Shown: positions 28,417 to 40,049, counted from the first letter of the stretch. The stretch is DNA of 64,000 nucleotides from Blattabacterium cuenoti (GCF_014252015.1 NZ_CP059206.1:372001-436000), one strand, 5' to 3'. Notes: generated by a model not told the origin, from the letters alone. Translations and numbers: made by a program.

Positions 28417-28969
28417 TTTTATTTTTTTTAAAAGGTAATCCAAATAAAGATAAAAGAATTTTGGCCTCCTCATTTTTTTTTGTAGAAGTAACAAATGTAA
28501 TATTCATACCCATATTTTTCTTAATTTTATCAATATTTATTTCAGGATAAATCACTTGCTCTATAATACCCATATTATAATTTCCATGACCATCAAAACT
28601 ACTTTCTTTTACTCCATTAAAATCTCTTACTCTTGGTAAAGAGATCACAATAAGTCTTTCCAAAAATTCGTACATTCTTATTCTCCTTAAAGTAACTTTA
28701 ACTCCTATAGGCATTCCTTTTCTCAGTTTAAATCCTGATTCATCATGTTTAGAATAACATAAAATAGCTTTTTGTCCTGTAATATCTGTTATTTCATTGA
28801 TAGAATAATCTATTATTTTTTTATCTAAAATAGAAGAGCCTATTCCCTGATGAATTACTATTTTTTTTAGTTTTGGAACTTTCATAATAGAACTATATCC
28901 GAATTTTTCCATTAAATTAGGAACTATTTTTTCTTTATAAAGTTTTTGTAATCTAGATTGATAAATCAT
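28409..28969 (-). CDS. rplE: 50S ribosomal protein L5
   Basis: 186 residues with [36 protein letters not shown] and [12 protein letters not shown]5 binds 5S rRNA and the P-site tRNA through the B1b bridge. The ATG lies 8 nt after the stop of a shortened rplX. Confidence 0.97.
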   Translation of the reverse strand: MIYQSRLQKLYKEKIVPNLMEKFGYSSIMKVPKLKKIVIHQGIGSSILDKKIIDYSINEITDITGQKAILCYSKHDESGFKLRKGMPIGVKVTLRRIRMYEFLERLIVISLPRVRDFNGVKESSFDGHGNYNMGIIEQVIYPEINIDKIKKNMGMNITFVTSTKKNEEAKILLSLFGLPFKKNKNG

Positions 28970-28977
28970 TTACATTT

Positions 28978-29199
28978 TTATTTAATTTTTATCATATTAG
29001 ATAGATGTATAGGGGCTTCTTTTTCTATAATTCCACCTTTTGGATTTTTTGGAGTTCCTTTAGTATGTCTTTTTATTATATTTACTCCACGTACAATAGC
29101 TTTATTTTTTTTAGGAAAAATTTTCATGATTATTCCTTCAATTCCTTTATGATTTCCTGATAAAATTAATACTCTATCTTCTTTTTTTATTTTTGTCAT
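28978..29199 (-). CDS. rplX: 50S ribosomal protein L24 (C-terminally short)
   Basis: 73 residues with a complete KOW motif (KEDRVLILSGNHKGIEGIIMK about 6-26) and the GVNIIKRHTKGTPKNPKGGI segment, so it is L24. Most homologues are about 100 residues; this one stops (TAA at 28978-28980) right after HLSNMIKIK, losing about 30 C-terminal residues. There is no frame-restoring continuation, since rplE starts 8 nt later. L24 starts 50S assembly, a role carried by the KOW part. Confidence 0.92.
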   Translation of the reverse strand: MTKIKKEDRVLILSGNHKGIEGIIMKIFPKKNKAIVRGVNIIKRHTKGTPKNPKGGIIEKEAPIHLSNMIKIK

Positions 29200-29214
29200 A
29201 TCATAAAATATTTT

Positions 29215-29586
29215 TTATAAAACTTCTTGTGCTAAAGAAATAATTTTCATATATTCTTTTTCTCTTAATTCTCTTGCTACTGGTCCAAAAACTCTTGTTC
29301 CCATTATTTCTCCAGAAGTATTAATTAATACGCAAGCATTATCATCAAAACTAATATAAGATCCATCTTTTCTTCTGGTTCTATTTTTCGTTCTAATCAC
29401 TACAGCTTTACAAACTTGCCCCTTTTTAACTGTACTTCCTCCAGGAACAGCTATTTTTACAGTAACTACTATTGTATCTCCCAATGAAGCATATCTCTTT
29501 TTAGTACCTCCTAAAACTCTAATAATTAAAACTTCTTTTGCTCCTGTATTATCTGATACTTTACATCTAGATTCTTGCTGTAACAT
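29215..29586 (-). CDS. rplN: 50S ribosomal protein L14
   Basis: 123 residues beginning [19 protein letters not shown], with GDTIVVTVK and the terminal [21 protein letters not shown]14 forms intersubunit bridges, and RsfS (encoded at 48123-48443 here) binds it to silence ribosomes. Its ATG overlaps the rpsQ stop by one base. Confidence 0.97.
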   Translation of the reverse strand: MLQQESRCKVSDNTGAKEVLIIRVLGGTKKRYASLGDTIVVTVKIAVPGGSTVKKGQVCKAVVIRTKNRTRRKDGSYISFDDNACVLINTSGEIMGTRVFGPVARELREKEYMKIISLAQEVL

Positions 29587-29870
29587 TATCCATTATATTT
29601 TTCTAATACACTAACTAATCTCCAACATTTTTTCTTACTTACAGGACGTATTTCCATAATCTTTACTCTATCTCCATTTTTTGATATATTTTTTTCATCA
29701 TGAACCATATATTTTTTATTTTTCTTGATACTTTTTCCATAATATTTATGTTTCACTTTCTTGATTTCAGATACAATAATAGTCTTGTCCATTTTATCAC
29801 TTACTACTACTCCTTGTCTTTGTTTACGAATATTTCGAGTTTTCTTTACAGGTTTATATTCTTTTATCAT
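29586..29870 (-). CDS. rpsQ: 30S ribosomal protein S17
   Basis: 94 residues. [29 protein letters not shown] and the [15 protein letters not shown] end identify S17, an early 16S rRNA binder. The start overlaps the rpmC stop by 17 nt. Confidence 0.96.
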   Translation of the reverse strand: MIKEYKPVKKTRNIRKQRQGVVVSDKMDKTIIVSEIKKVKHKYYGKSIKKNKKYMVHDEKNISKNGDRVKIMEIRPVSKKKCWRLVSVLEKYNG

Positions 29871-30054
29871 TTATCTTTTTATTATATTCAGTTTTCAATC
29901 TAGCAATTCTTCTCCTAAGAAATCTAATTTTCATAGGATTTTTTATGATTTTAATATGATGATTAAATTTTATATTATGGTAATCTTTTTGATCTTTATC
30001 AATTTGTTTTATCAAATCATGAATTGATAAATTTTTTATATCTAAATTATTCAT
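29854..30054 (-). CDS. rpmC: 50S ribosomal protein L29
   Basis: 66 residues, a helical hairpin starting [18 protein letters not shown] and holding [23 protein letters not shown]29 sits at the exit tunnel near the SRP and trigger-factor docking site. It overlaps rplP by 4 nt and rpsQ by 17 nt. Confidence 0.95.
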   Translation of the reverse strand: MNNLDIKNLSIHDLIKQIDKDQKDYHNIKFNHHIKIIKNPMKIRFLRRRIARLKTEYNKKINDKRI

Positions 30055-30470
30055 AATTTTATTTCATTAGAAGAAATAAATTTCATTTTTATAGGAAGTT
30101 TTTGAGCTGCTAACCTTAATGCTTCCTTAGCTACATTCATCTCTACTCCATCTATTTCAAATAAAATTCTACCAGGTTTTACTACAGAAACCCAAAATTC
30201 AACAGGACCTTTTCCTTTTCCCATACGTACTTCTTGTGGTTTTCTTGTAGCAGGTTTATCAGGAAAAATATTAATCCATAATTTTCCTTCTCTTTTCATG
30301 TATCTTGTAGCAGCGATTCTTGCAGCTTCTAACTGTCTAGAAGTAATCCAAGCTCCTTCTAAAGCTTTAATACCATATAATCCTCTAGAAAGAAGAAATC
30401 CTTTTTTGGCTTTTCCACGAATTCTTCCTTTTTGTTTTTTTTTATATTTTGTTTTTTTCGGTTGTAACAT
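30051..30470 (-). CDS. rplP: 50S ribosomal protein L16
   Basis: 139 residues. [54 protein letters not shown] and [11 protein letters not shown] are typical of L16, which helps position tRNA acceptor ends. The ATGA overlap with rpmC suggests coupled translation. Confidence 0.97.
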   Translation of the reverse strand: MLQPKKTKYKKKQKGRIRGKAKKGFLLSRGLYGIKALEGAWITSRQLEAARIAATRYMKREGKLWINIFPDKPATRKPQEVRMGKGKGPVEFWVSVVKPGRILFEIDGVEMNVAKEALRLAAQKLPIKMKFISSNEIKL

Positions 30471-30497
30471 ATAATAAAAAAAATAATCTTAATAAAT

Positions 30498-31202
30498 TTA
30501 TTTATTCTTTTTTCTATTAAAATAATGGGATTTATGACTTCTTTGTTTTCTTTGAATCCCCAATAATGGAGATAATTCTCTTTTTCCGTATATCTCTCCT
30601 TTCATTATCCATACTTTAATTCCTATACTACCATAAACTGTATGAGCTACTGCCATATGATAATCTACATCAGCGCGAAAAGTTCCAAGAGAAATTCTTC
30701 CTTCTTTATATGTTTCACATCTTGCCATCTCTGATCCATTAAGTCTACCAGAAATTTGAATTCTTATACCTTGAGCATTCATTCTGATAGCAGAAAGAAT
30801 AGATAATTTAATTACTTTTTTATAAGAAATACGATTTTCTAATTGTCTAACTAATCCTTTAGCTACTAATGGAGCATCTAATTCAGGACGTTTGACTTCA
30901 AAAATATTAATCTGAACTTCTTTTTTAGTAAGTTTTTTTAACTCTTTTCTTATTGTATCTACTTCATCTCCTCTTTTTCCTATAACCAGAGCCGGTCTTG
31001 ACGTTTTAATAGTAATTGTTATAAATTTTAATGTTCTTTCTATAAAAATACGAGAAACTATTCCCTTCGGAAGTCTAGCTTCTATATATCTTCTTACTTT
31101 AAAATCTTCTTGTATTCTATCTTTATAATTATTACACCAACTAGATTGCCATCCTGTTATAATACCAAGACGATTAACAATCGGATTTGTTTTTTGTCCC
31201 AT
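30498..31202 (-). CDS. rpsC: 30S ribosomal protein S3
   Basis: 234 residues with [15 protein letters not shown], the KH-domain motif [16 protein letters not shown] (about 71-86), and [31 protein letters not shown]3 lines the mRNA entry channel. It lies between rplV and rplP. Confidence 0.97.
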   Translation of the reverse strand: MGQKTNPIVNRLGIITGWQSSWCNNYKDRIQEDFKVRRYIEARLPKGIVSRIFIERTLKFITITIKTSRPALVIGKRGDEVDTIRKELKKLTKKEVQINIFEVKRPELDAPLVAKGLVRQLENRISYKKVIKLSILSAIRMNAQGIRIQISGRLNGSEMARCETYKEGRISLGTFRADVDYHMAVAHTVYGSIGIKVWIMKGEIYGKRELSPLLGIQRKQRSHKSHYFNRKKNK

Positions 31203-31208
31203 AAAAAA

Positions 31209-31589
31209 TTACATTTCTTTTTTTTTATCTAAAAAAATTATAATATTGCTTGATCTTTTTCTTATTCTATGTCCTCTTCCTTGAGGAACAGGACGTAATC
31301 TTTTTAAGGTTTTCCCTTGATTCACTCTAACTTCTTTTATGTATAAAAATTCTTTTTTTTCAGATTTTTCAGAATATAATTGATCATATTTATTTTTCCA
31401 GTTAGATAATAAAGAAAGAAGTAACTTTTTGAAAACAAAAGAAATTCTTTTTTTTCTACTATAAGTTAATATATCTAAAGCGCTATATATTTCCTTATTT
31501 CTAATTAAATTTGCTATCAATCTCATTTTTCTAGGAGAATTTCTTATTCCATTCAAAGAAGCTGAAACCATATTAGTTTCCTGTTTCAT
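31209..31589 (-). CDS. rplV: 50S ribosomal protein L22
   Basis: 126 residues. ASLNGIRNSPRKMRLIANLIRN at the start and RRPVP-type loop residues LRPVPQGRGHRIRKRSS at the end mark L22, whose beta hairpin lines the exit tunnel. The middle is lysine-rich and divergent. Confidence 0.95.
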   Translation of the reverse strand: MKQETNMVSASLNGIRNSPRKMRLIANLIRNKEIYSALDILTYSRKKRISFVFKKLLLSLLSNWKNKYDQLYSEKSEKKEFLYIKEVRVNQGKTLKRLRPVPQGRGHRIRKRSSNIIIFLDKKKEM

Positions 31590-31595
31590 ATATTC

Positions 31596-31880
31596 CTAAT
31601 TTTTTATTTTCAATTTGCTCTTAGAACCAGCATGTCCTCTAAAAACACGAGTAGGAGCAAATTCTCCAAGTTTATGGCCAATCATATTTTCTGTTATATA
31701 TACATTTATAAATTGTTTTCCATTATGAACAGCAAAAGTTTGACCTACAAAATCAGGTAAAATAGTGGAAGGTCTAGACCAGGTTTTAATTACAATTTTT
31801 TTATCTGATTTAATATTATTTAATACTTTTTTATATAATGTTTGAGAAACATATGGTCCTTTTTTTAAAGATCTTGCCAT
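31596..31880 (-). CDS. rpsS: 30S ribosomal protein S19
   Basis: 94 residues. [41 protein letters not shown] and [18 protein letters not shown] identify S19, a head protein near the A-site finger. It lies 12 nt after rplB. Confidence 0.97.
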   Translation of the reverse strand: MARSLKKGPYVSQTLYKKVLNNIKSDKKIVIKTWSRPSTILPDFVGQTFAVHNGKQFINVYITENMIGHKLGEFAPTRVFRGHAGSKSKLKIKN

Positions 31881-31892
31881 GATTATAAAATT

Positions 31893-32717
31893 TTACTTTT
31901 TTCTTCTTTGCAAAATATATTTATCAGAATGTCGCTTTTTAGAACGAGTTCTAAATCCTTTAGAAGGTTTTCCTTTTCTATCTCTAGGAATACCACCAGA
32001 AGCTTTTCCTTCTCCTCCTCCCATAGGGTGATCTACAGGATTCATAGCGACTCCTCGTGTTCTAGGTCTTCTTCCTAAATGTCTTTTTTTTCCTGCTTTT
32101 CCATATGTCTCTAATTGATGATCAGGATTAGAAACAATTCCAATTGTAGCCATACAAGTAACGATTATCATTCTAATTTCTCCAGAAGGAAATTTAATCG
32201 TAGCGTATTTTTCATCTTTTGCAAACAATTGAGCAAAAGACCCTGCACTTCTTGCTATTTTAGCCCCCTGTCCTGGTTTCATTTCTATACAAGAAATATT
32301 GGTTCCCAAAGGGATATCACTTAAAAAAGTAGAATTTCCTATATCAAAAGGTATATTTTTTCCAGAAATTACTTCTTGTCCTATTTTAAATCCTTCCATT
32401 GTTACAATATATCTTTTTTCTCCATCCTTATAATGAAGTAAAGAAATAAAAGATGATCGATTAGGATCATATTCTATAGATTTTATAATAGCAGGAATTC
32501 CAAATTTTCTTCTTTTAAAATCTATTATTCTATATCTTCTTTTATGTCCACCTCCAAAATAACGCATGGTCATACGACCTACATTATTTCTTCCTCCAGA
32601 TTTACACTTTCCTTTTACCAAAGTTTTTTCAGAGTTATAAGTTGTAAGTTGATCAAAACAATTTACAATTCTAAAACGTTGACCAGGTGTTATGGGTTTT
32701 AATCTTTTTATTGACAT
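31893..32717 (-). CDS. rplB: 50S ribosomal protein L2
   Basis: 274 residues. [39 protein letters not shown] and the peptidyl-transferase-proximal [17 protein letters not shown] (about 222-238, including the conserved His) are diagnostic. The ATG overlaps the rplW stop by one base. Confidence 0.97.
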   Translation of the reverse strand: MSIKRLKPITPGQRFRIVNCFDQLTTYNSEKTLVKGKCKSGGRNNVGRMTMRYFGGGHKRRYRIIDFKRRKFGIPAIIKSIEYDPNRSSFISLLHYKDGEKRYIVTMEGFKIGQEVISGKNIPFDIGNSTFLSDIPLGTNISCIEMKPGQGAKIARSAGSFAQLFAKDEKYATIKFPSGEIRMIIVTCMATIGIVSNPDHQLETYGKAGKKRHLGRRPRTRGVAMNPVDHPMGGGEGKASGGIPRDRKGKPSKGFRTRSKKRHSDKYILQRRKK

Positions 32718-33007
32718 TAAGTTTCTTTTTTATTTAAAAAATCAATTTTTTGATTTTCGTAAAATTGAACAATAACTTTTTTTAGTTTATTAGTTTTTCC
32801 ATAAATAAATCCTTTTTTAGTATATTTAGATTTATTTTTTCTAGGACAAATTATGGTTCTTATATTTTTTATAGAAAAACCAAATAACTCCTTAATTTTT
32901 TTTTTAAGAAGAATTTTATCACAATTTATATTCACAGAAAAAATGTAACAATTATATTTTTCTATTTTGTAAAATTTTTCTGTAATAAAAGGTTTTATTA
33001 AAATCAT
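32717..33007 (-). CDS. rplW: 50S ribosomal protein L23
   Basis: 96 residues. [25 protein letters not shown] and [14 protein letters not shown]...[12 protein letters not shown] match L23 in order. L23 docks SRP and trigger factor at the exit tunnel; the SRP RNA is encoded at about 52.9 kb. The sequence is divergent and Lys/Ile-rich. Confidence 0.92.
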   Translation of the reverse strand: MILIKPFITEKFYKIEKYNCYIFSVNINCDKILLKKKIKELFGFSIKNIRTIICPRKNKSKYTKKGFIYGKTNKLKKVIVQFYENQKIDFLNKKET

Positions 33008-33008
33008 A

Positions 33009-33638
33009 TTATATGGACAAAAATTTATAAATTTGATTTATGGAATTTTCAGAAAAAATAATATATGTAAAATTCATTAACGAAAAAGAATCTAATTCAT
33101 TAATACTTAATAGTTTAAATTTTTTTAAATTTCTAGAAGATAAATATAAATTTTTATCTTTTTCTCCGGTTATCATTAACGATTTTTGATTCGACAATTG
33201 TAATGATTTTAATAAATTTAAAATAAATTTGGTTTTTGGAACATTTAATTTAATATCTTCTATAATTAGAACTTTGTTTTGTATTAATTTTTGCTCGATA
33301 AGAAATTTTCTGACTATATTTTTAATACGTTTATTTAATTTAAAAAAATATTTTTTTGGCTTAGGACCAAAAACTCTTCCTCCTCCTCTGAAAATAGGAT
33401 TTTTTATATTGCCTTTTCTAGAACCACCTGTTCCCTTTTGTCTATGTAATTTTCTAGTACTTCCAGAAAGTTCTCCTCTTTCTTTAGTTTTATGAGTTCC
33501 TTGACGTTGAGCTGATAAATATCTTTTTATTTCTAAATATACAGAATGATTATAAGATTTTTTGTAAAAAGTCTTATCATGAAATTCTATTTTTTTATCA
33601 GTATAATTTCCTTTAATATCTATGATTTTTAATTCCAT
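33009..33638 (-). CDS. rplD: 50S ribosomal protein L4
   Basis: 209 residues. [33 protein letters not shown] and [13 protein letters not shown] (about 50-100) form the tunnel-reaching loop of L4. The C-terminal half is AT-drifted but keeps the fold's length. It overlaps rplC by 10 nt. In E. coli L4 also controls the S10 operon; no evidence of that here. Confidence 0.95.
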   Translation of the reverse strand: MELKIIDIKGNYTDKKIEFHDKTFYKKSYNHSVYLEIKRYLSAQRQGTHKTKERGELSGSTRKLHRQKGTGGSRKGNIKNPIFRGGGRVFGPKPKKYFFKLNKRIKNIVRKFLIEQKLIQNKVLIIEDIKLNVPKTKFILNLLKSLQLSNQKSLMITGEKDKNLYLSSRNLKKFKLLSINELDSFSLMNFTYIIFSENSINQIYKFLSI

Positions 33639-34261
33639 TCTTTTTTTTGAATCATTAAATATGAATTTTTATTTCCTGGAACAGATCCTTTTAAGATTAT
33701 TAGATTTTGATCAAAATCAATTTTCAATATTTTTAAATTTTTAATGGTTACATTTTTTTTTCCCATTTTTCCAGCCATTTTTTTTCCTTTAAATACACGT
33801 GATGGATCAGATCCAGCTCCTATTGATCCTGGAGCTCTTAAACGATTATGTTGTCCATGAGTTCTTTCTCCTACTCCTGAAAAATTATGTCTTTTTATTA
33901 CACCTTGAAACCCTTTTCCTTTAGAAATTCCTTTTATATTGACTAATTCTCCTTCTTTAAAAAGATCTATTTTAATTAAATCTCCTAAAACTAAATCAGA
34001 AACTTTATTCATTTTAAATTCAAACAATTTTTTTTTCGGAGATAATCCTGCTTTTTTAAAATGGTTGAATAAAGATTTGTTAGTTTTTTTTATTTTTTTC
34101 TCATCTACACCTAATTGAATAGAAGAATAACCATCATTTTTTATTGTTTTTATCTGAACTATGTAACAAGGACCAACTTGTATAATTGTACACGGAATGT
34201 TTTCTCCATTTTCTAGAAAAATACTAGTCATTCCTATATTTTTTCCTATTAATCCAGGCAT
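33629..34261 (-). CDS. rplC: 50S ribosomal protein L3
   Basis: 210 residues. [50 protein letters not shown] and [14 protein letters not shown] identify L3, an early assembly protein near the peptidyl-transferase centre. It follows rpsJ by 3 nt. Confidence 0.97.
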   Translation of the reverse strand: MPGLIGKNIGMTSIFLENGENIPCTIIQVGPCYIVQIKTIKNDGYSSIQLGVDEKKIKKTNKSLFNHFKKAGLSPKKKLFEFKMNKVSDLVLGDLIKIDLFKEGELVNIKGISKGKGFQGVIKRHNFSGVGERTHGQHNRLRAPGSIGAGSDPSRVFKGKKMAGKMGKKNVTIKNLKILKIDFDQNLIILKGSVPGNKNSYLMIQKKEWN

Positions 34262-34264
34262 ATT

Positions 34265-34570
34265 TTATACTTTTATCTCAGCTTCTACTCCGCTAGGCAA
34301 TTCCAATTTCATCAACGCATCTACTGTTTTAGATGAAGCATTATGAATTTGTAAAAGTCTTTTATGAGTAGGAAGAAAAAACTGTTCTCTTGATTTTTTA
34401 TTTACATGAGGAGAACGTAATACTGTAAATATTTTTTTTTCAGTAGGCAAAGGAACTGGTCCGTTCAATACCACTCCAGTGGGAAGCACCGAATTTACAA
34501 TTCTTTCGGCCGATTTATCTAATAAATTATAATCATAAGATTTTAATTTAATTTTTATATCATGACCCAT
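34265..34570 (-). CDS. rpsJ: 30S ribosomal protein S10
   Basis: 101 residues. [49 protein letters not shown] and the [22 protein letters not shown] end identify S10 (NusE), also part of antitermination complexes. It directly follows fusA, the flavobacterial joining of str and S10 clusters without tuf between. Confidence 0.97.
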   Translation of the reverse strand: MGHDIKIKLKSYDYNLLDKSAERIVNSVLPTGVVLNGPVPLPTEKKIFTVLRSPHVNKKSREQFFLPTHKRLLQIHNASSKTVDALMKLELPSGVEAEIKV

Positions 34571-34591
34571 AGTATATTAATTTTTCTACTA

Positions 34592-36706
34592 TTATTTCTT
34601 TATTTTTTTATTTCGATTTTGATTGCCCATAATTATATTATCTATTACATTTTCAGGAACAGTGTTATAATGAGAAAATTCCATAACAGAAGTCCCTCTT
34701 CCAGAAGAAAGAGTTCGTAATACTGTAACATATCCAAACATTTCTGACAATGGAACTAAAGCTTGAACTACTTTTACATTATTTTTATTATTCATATTTT
34801 GTACTATTCCTCTTCTACGATTTAAATCTCCTATTATATCTCCCATATTTTCTTCTGGAATTAAAATTTCCAATTTCATAATCGGTTCTAATAAAACAGG
34901 TTTTGCTTTTTTTGCTGCTTCTCTGAACCCTAATTTTCCAGCTAATTCAAAAGAAAGTTGATCAGAATCAACGGAATGATAAGATCCATCTAAAATGGTA
35001 ACCTTAGCGCTATCTATTTCATATCCAGATAAAGGTCCATTTTTCATCATTTCTCTAAAACCTTTTTCTATAGAAGGTATATATTCTTTCGGAATGTTTC
35101 CACCTTTTATTTTATTAATAAAAACTAAACCGGATTTACCTATATTTCCGGGTTCTAATCTGAACAATATATCTGCATATTTTCCTCTTCCTCCTGTTTG
35201 TTTTTTGTAAATTTCTCTGTGTTCCACTAAATCAGTTAAAGCTTCTTTATATTCTACTTGAGGTTTTCCTTGATTTACTTCAACTTTAAATTCACGTTTC
35301 ATCCTATCTACAATAATTTCTAAATGAAGTTCTCCCATACCGGAAATGATGGTTTGACCTGTATAAGTATCTGTCCTAACTTGAAAAGTTGGATCTTCTT
35401 CCATTAGCTTTGCCAAAGCTAGACTCATTTTATCTATATCTGATTTATATTTAGGTTCTATAGCTAAACCAATTACTGGATCAGGAAATAATATTTTTTC
35501 TAATAAAATTGGATATTTTTCATCACATAAAGTATCACCTGTTTTAATATCTTTAAAACCGACTACAGCTGCTATATCTCCAGCTCCAATCTTATTTACA
35601 GGATTTTGTTTATTTGCATGCATTTGATATATCCTAGAAATACGTTCTTTATTTCCTGATCTAGCATTAAAACTATAGGATCCTGATTCTATTTTTCCAG
35701 AATAAACTCTAAAAAAAGCTAAACGACCAACAAAAGGATCAGTGGAAATTTTAAAAGCCAGTGCAGAAAAAGGTTCATTTTCACTAGGTTTTCTTTTTTC
35801 TTTTTTTTGATTAATAGGATTAATTCCCACTATATCCTTTACCTCGAGAGGAGAAGGTAAATATCTACATATAGCATCTAAAATAGCTTGAACTCCTTTA
35901 TTTTTAAAAGAAGAACCACACAAAATAGGAATAACTTTCATTTTAATTGTATTTTCTCGTAAAGAAAAAATAATATCCTCTTGTGATATAGAAGAATAAT
36001 TTCCGTATAAAAATTTTTCCATTATTATATCATCATATTCGGATAATGTTTCAAGAAGTTGATTTTTATAATCATAAACCATATTTCTCATATTTTCTGG
36101 AATAGGAATTTTTTTATATGTCATTCCATAATTTTTTTCATCCCATATAATCGCTTGATTTTCTATCAAATCTATGACTCCTTTAAAATCATCCCCAATT
36201 CCAATAGGAATTTGCAGAGGAACAGAATTAGCCCCTAAAATCTTTTGTATTTGAGAACAAACGTTAAAAAAATCTGAACCTTGTCGATCCATTTTATTTA
36301 CAAAAGCTATTCTAGGAATCCCATATTTATCTGCTTGTCTCCATACAGTTTCAGATTGAGGTTCCACTCCATCTACAGCACTAAATAAAACTACCATACC
36401 GTCCAATACCCTCATAGATCTTTCTACTTCAACAGTAAAATCCACATGTCCTGGAGTATCTATAATATTAATTTGATATTTACTCTTATTATATATCCAT
36501 TCGCAACATGTAGCTGCAGAAGTAATAGTTATTCCACGCTCTTGTTCTTGTTGCATCCAATCCATAGTAGCCGCTCCATCATGAACTTCACCGATTTTAT
36601 GATTAATACCTGTATAAAACAAAATTCTTTCTGTAGTGGTAGTTTTTCCTGCATCAATATGTGCTGCTATTCCAATGTTTCTTGTATATTTTAAATCTTT
36701 TTCCAT
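34592..36706 (-). CDS. fusA: Elongation factor G
   Basis: 704-residue translocase GTPase. G1 [14 protein letters not shown] (about 15-28), switch [13 protein letters not shown]3 [22 protein letters not shown]4 NKMDRQGSD; domains II-V follow, ending with RRRGIVQNM and the [18 protein letters not shown] segment. It moves tRNA-mRNA through the ribosome and helps recycling with RRF. The gene lies between rpsG and rpsJ. Confidence 0.98.
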   Translation of the reverse strand: MEKDLKYTRNIGIAAHIDAGKTTTTERILFYTGINHKIGEVHDGAATMDWMQQEQERGITITSAATCCEWIYNKSKYQINIIDTPGHVDFTVEVERSMRVLDGMVVLFSAVDGVEPQSETVWRQADKYGIPRIAFVNKMDRQGSDFFNVCSQIQKILGANSVPLQIPIGIGDDFKGVIDLIENQAIIWDEKNYGMTYKKIPIPENMRNMVYDYKNQLLETLSEYDDIIMEKFLYGNYSSISQEDIIFSLRENTIKMKVIPILCGSSFKNKGVQAILDAICRYLPSPLEVKDIVGINPINQKKEKRKPSENEPFSALAFKISTDPFVGRLAFFRVYSGKIESGSYSFNARSGNKERISRIYQMHANKQNPVNKIGAGDIAAVVGFKDIKTGDTLCDEKYPILLEKILFPDPVIGLAIEPKYKSDIDKMSLALAKLMEEDPTFQVRTDTYTGQTIISGMGELHLEIIVDRMKREFKVEVNQGKPQVEYKEALTDLVEHREIYKKQTGGRGKYADILFRLEPGNIGKSGLVFINKIKGGNIPKEYIPSIEKGFREMMKNGPLSGYEIDSAKVTILDGSYHSVDSDQLSFELAGKLGFREAAKKAKPVLLEPIMKLEILIPEENMGDIIGDLNRRRGIVQNMNNKNNVKVVQALVPLSEMFGYVTVLRTLSSGRGTSVMEFSHYNTVPENVIDNIIMGNQNRNKKIKK

Positions 36707-36717
36707 AAATAAAATAA

Positions 36718-37194
36718 CTAAAATCTAAAATGAGAAAATGCTTTATTAGCTTCTGCCATTTTATGAATATTTTCTTTCCTTTTCACAGCTTCGCCTTGTT
36801 CTTTAAAAGCTTCCCAAATTTCATATGCTAATTTGTTTGCCATTGTTTTTTCATTTCTAATAGAAGCACAGGAAATTAATAATTTCATCGCTTTTGTAAT
36901 TTTACTATTAGAAGAAATAGGTACAGGAACTTGAATATTAGATCCACCCATACGGCGACTTCTAACCTCTACATGAGGCATGACGTTTTTTAATCCTTCT
37001 TTCCATATTTCCAATGCAGACTTTATTTCTTTTTCCTTGATCGTATCAATTTTTTTCATAGCATTATAAAAAATATTATAAGCTATATTTTTCTTTCCAT
37101 TTTTCATTAAATGATTAACAAAACGTGTGACAAGAGGATCATGAAATTTAGGATCAGGAAAATATACTTTTTCTTTCTTTTTAATTTTTCTCAT
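36718..37194 (-). CDS. rpsG: 30S ribosomal protein S7
   Basis: 158 residues. [46 protein letters not shown] and the tail [15 protein letters not shown] are S7 signatures. S7 organises the 30S head and contacts E-site tRNA. It is in str order between rpsL and fusA. Confidence 0.97.
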   Translation of the reverse strand: MRKIKKKEKVYFPDPKFHDPLVTRFVNHLMKNGKKNIAYNIFYNAMKKIDTIKEKEIKSALEIWKEGLKNVMPHVEVRSRRMGGSNIQVPVPISSNSKITKAMKLLISCASIRNEKTMANKLAYEIWEAFKEQGEAVKRKENIHKMAEANKAFSHFRF

Positions 37195-37201
37195 TAATAG
37201 T

Positions 37202-37579
37202 TTAATCTTTTTTGACTATTTTAGCTCCATACTTACTTCTACTTTTTTTTCTTCCATTGACTCCAGCCGTATCTCTAGCTCCTCGTACTACTTTATATTT
37301 CACACCTGGTAAATCTTTGACTCTACCTCCTTTGACTAATACTATTGAATGTTCTTGAAGATTATGGCCTTCTCCCGTAATATAACTAATTACTTCTCTT
37401 CCGTTTGTAAAACGAACACGAGCTACTTTTCGCATAGCGGAATTAGGTTTTTTTGGTGTGGTAGTATAAACTCTAGTACATACTCCTCTTTTTTGAGGAC
37501 AAAATTCTAATGCTATAGATTTCCGTTTTTTAGAAACAGAAGTACGACCTTTTCTAATTAACTGCTGTATAGTAGGCAT
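37202..37579 (-). CDS. rpsL: 30S ribosomal protein S12
   Basis: 125 residues. [46 protein letters not shown] and [17 protein letters not shown] identify S12. The lysines linked to streptomycin binding ([16 protein letters not shown]) are present. A 77-nt gap separates it from map upstream, where the promoter of the ribosomal block most likely lies. Confidence 0.97.
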   Translation of the reverse strand: MPTIQQLIRKGRTSVSKKRKSIALEFCPQKRGVCTRVYTTTPKKPNSAMRKVARVRFTNGREVISYITGEGHNLQEHSIVLVKGGRVKDLPGVKYKVVRGARDTAGVNGRKKSRSKYGAKIVKKD

Positions 37580-37656
37580 ATCCTATATTTAAAATGCAAA
37601 TTATGCTATTTAATAATAAATTACAAAACTTAATAATTAAAAAAAACTAATCAATA

Positions 37657-38484
37657 TTAAAAATTATCAAGGTGTATTTTTTTATTTTGAAAAGAATTTT
37701 CTTCTAATGATTTAATATTAAGTTCTTTATAAATATAACGAAAAGTTGAAAGTAAACAAGGAAAACCGTCTACAATAGCTACATTATGTTCATAATGAGC
37801 TGAATTTTTTTTATCTAGGGTGGTTACCGTCCATCCATCTTTATGGAAACAAATTTGAGATGAACCAATATTTACCATTGGTTCTATAGAAAGAACCAAC
37901 CCTTCTTTTAATTTAAGACCTTTTCCTTTTTTTCCAAAATTTGGTATTTGAGGATCCTCATGCATATTTTTTCCCAGCCCATGACCCACAAGGTCTTTTA
38001 CTACATTATAACCATTTTTTTCAATAAAAGATTGAATTGAATATCCGATATCTCCAATCTTATTTCCATATTTACAATTGGATATTCCAATATAAAGAGA
38101 TTTTTTAGAACAATTTAAAAATTCTTTTGTTTGATAAGAAACACTTCCAACTTCAAAAGTATATGCATGTTCTCCATAAAATCCATTCATATAAACTCCA
38201 CAATCTATAGATAATATATCTCCATCAGATAAAGGATCTAGATTAGGAATTCCATGTACAACTTGGTGATTTGGAGAAACACACAAAGTATTTGGAAAAT
38301 CATATAATCCTAAAAAGGCAGGTTTACCTCCATGATCACGAATAAAAGATTCTGCAAGTTTATCTAAATAAAGTGTATTAATTCCTGGTTTTATTTCTTT
38401 AGCTAACATTCCTAATGTTTTAGAAGCTAAAAAAGCACTTTTTTTGATTAAAATTATTTCTTCTATAGTCTTCAATTGTATCAA
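37657..38484 (-). CDS. map: Methionine aminopeptidase type I
   Basis: The product removes N-terminal Met. Metal ligands are visible in LSIDCGVYMNGFYGE (Asp pair), GHGLGKNMHEDPQIPNFG (His, about 170-187), and EPMVNIG and a late HYEHNVAI (Glu). The homologous N-terminus MxxKTxEEI matches a TTG start at 38484, and no in-frame ATG precedes it, so TTG is preferred. The 275-residue form has a C-terminal extension of about 20 residues (KELNIKSLEENSFQNKK). It follows gpmI by 7 nt. Confidence 0.94.
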   Translation of the reverse strand: MIQLKTIEEIILIKKSAFLASKTLGMLAKEIKPGINTLYLDKLAESFIRDHGGKPAFLGLYDFPNTLCVSPNHQVVHGIPNLDPLSDGDILSIDCGVYMNGFYGEHAYTFEVGSVSYQTKEFLNCSKKSLYIGISNCKYGNKIGDIGYSIQSFIEKNGYNVVKDLVGHGLGKNMHEDPQIPNFGKKGKGLKLKEGLVLSIEPMVNIGSSQICFHKDGWTVTTLDKKNSAHYEHNVAIVDGFPCLLSTFRYIYKELNIKSLEENSFQNKKIHLDNF

Positions 38485-38491
38485 AATGCAA

Positions 38492-40036
38492 TTATTTTTT
38501 GTTTATTATAATAGAAGTTCCATTCATAATTTTAGGAATAGGTAATCCCATTAATTGTAAAATAGTGGGAGCTACATCTGACAAAACTCCCTTATTTTTC
38601 AAAAAAATATCTTGTTTTTTTATATCTCTATTTAAAATAATAAAAGGAACTAAAGATGTAGTATGAGCAGTATGAGGAGTTCCGTCTATATTGATCATAC
38701 AATCGGCATTTCCATGATCCCCTACAATAATAACTGTATATGAATTTTTTATAGCTTCTTCAGAACAATATTTCGCACATTTATCAACAAATTCACATGC
38801 TTTTATTGTTTCTTTCATTTTACCAGTATGTCCAACCATGTCTGGATTTGCAAAATTTAGACAAATAAAATCTGATTGTTTTCTTTTTAGTTCAGGAATA
38901 ATTTTTTTTACAATATTTTCTGCGCTCATTTCAGGTTTTAAATCATAAGTAGGAACTTTAGGAGATTTACATAAAATTCTTATTTCTCGATTAAAAGGTG
39001 TCTCTCTTCCCCCCGAGAAAAAAAAAGTTACATGTGGATATTTTTCTGTTTCAGCTATACGTATTTGTTGTTTTCCTTCTTTTTCTAAAATTTCACCTAA
39101 AGTATCTGATAAATATTCTTTTTTAAAAAGAACATGAACTCCCTTATATTTAGGATTAAAACAAGTCATAGTTATATAATAAGATAAGTCTAATTTTTTC
39201 ATTTCTGAAAAAGGGGTATTGTATCCTATTAAAAGCTCTGTAATCTGCCTCGAACGATCAGGACGAAAGTTAAAACAAAAAACAACATCTCCATTTTTAA
39301 TTTTTGAAATAGGAACTTCATTTTCATCAACAATTACTAAAGGAGATAAAAATTCATCTGTTACTCCTTTATTATAAAATTCTTCTATAGACGAAATTAT
39401 GTTTTTAGTATAAATTCCTTTTGAATTAACCATTACATCATATGCTTTTTTAGTTCTTTCCCATTTTTGATCACGATCCATAGAATAATATCTTCCAATA
39501 ACAGAGCATAATGTTCCAACATATTGTTTAGTTACATTTAAAAGTTCTTTTATATAAAAAATACTTCTTTTTGGAGAAGAATCTCTTCCATCTGTAAAAA
39601 CATGTATAAAAACATCTTTTATTTTTTTTTTATAAGCTATTTTAAGCAAATAAAAAAGATGATTCATATGTGAATGAACTCCACCATCAGATAATAATCC
39701 AATAAAATGAATTCTTTTTTTAGAAATAAAAACTTCATTAAAAAGAACATCTACTTTTTCTCTAAATGAATTATTTTTTATGGAAATATTAATTTTCTCT
39801 AAACTTTGAGGTACTTTACGTCCAGATCCTAAATTAATATGACCTACTTCCGAGTTTCCCATTTGTCCTTTAGGTAATCCAACATGATATCCTGATGCTT
39901 CTAATTTACTAGAAGGATAATTTTTATAGCAAAAATTAATAAATGGAGTATTAGCTTGTTCTATTGCAGAAAAATAATAATTTTGTGAAGTAGTAAGGCC
40001 CCAACCGTCCAAAATTATTAACATTAATCTTTTCAT
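38492..40036 (-). CDS. gpmI: 2,3-Bisphosphoglycerate-independent phosphoglycerate mutase
   Basis: 514 residues. The N-terminal LIILDGWG metal site, the phosphoserine nucleophile in MGNSEVGHINLGSGR (Ser62), FTDGRDSSPKRS, GRYYSMDRD, FRPDRSRQI, and the C-terminal NFANPDMVGHTG and VGDHGNADCM metal ligands match the Mn-dependent iPGM. It interconverts 3- and 2-phosphoglycerate, feeding eno downstream in the window. Length is full. Confidence 0.97.
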   Translation of the reverse strand: MKRLMLIILDGWGLTTSQNYYFSAIEQANTPFINFCYKNYPSSKLEASGYHVGLPKGQMGNSEVGHINLGSGRKVPQSLEKINISIKNNSFREKVDVLFNEVFISKKRIHFIGLLSDGGVHSHMNHLFYLLKIAYKKKIKDVFIHVFTDGRDSSPKRSIFYIKELLNVTKQYVGTLCSVIGRYYSMDRDQKWERTKKAYDVMVNSKGIYTKNIISSIEEFYNKGVTDEFLSPLVIVDENEVPISKIKNGDVVFCFNFRPDRSRQITELLIGYNTPFSEMKKLDLSYYITMTCFNPKYKGVHVLFKKEYLSDTLGEILEKEGKQQIRIAETEKYPHVTFFFSGGRETPFNREIRILCKSPKVPTYDLKPEMSAENIVKKIIPELKRKQSDFICLNFANPDMVGHTGKMKETIKACEFVDKCAKYCSEEAIKNSYTVIIVGDHGNADCMINIDGTPHTAHTTSLVPFIILNRDIKKQDIFLKNKGVLSDVAPTILQLMGLPIPKIMNGTSIIINKK

Positions 40037-40049
40037 TTAATTTCAAAAA

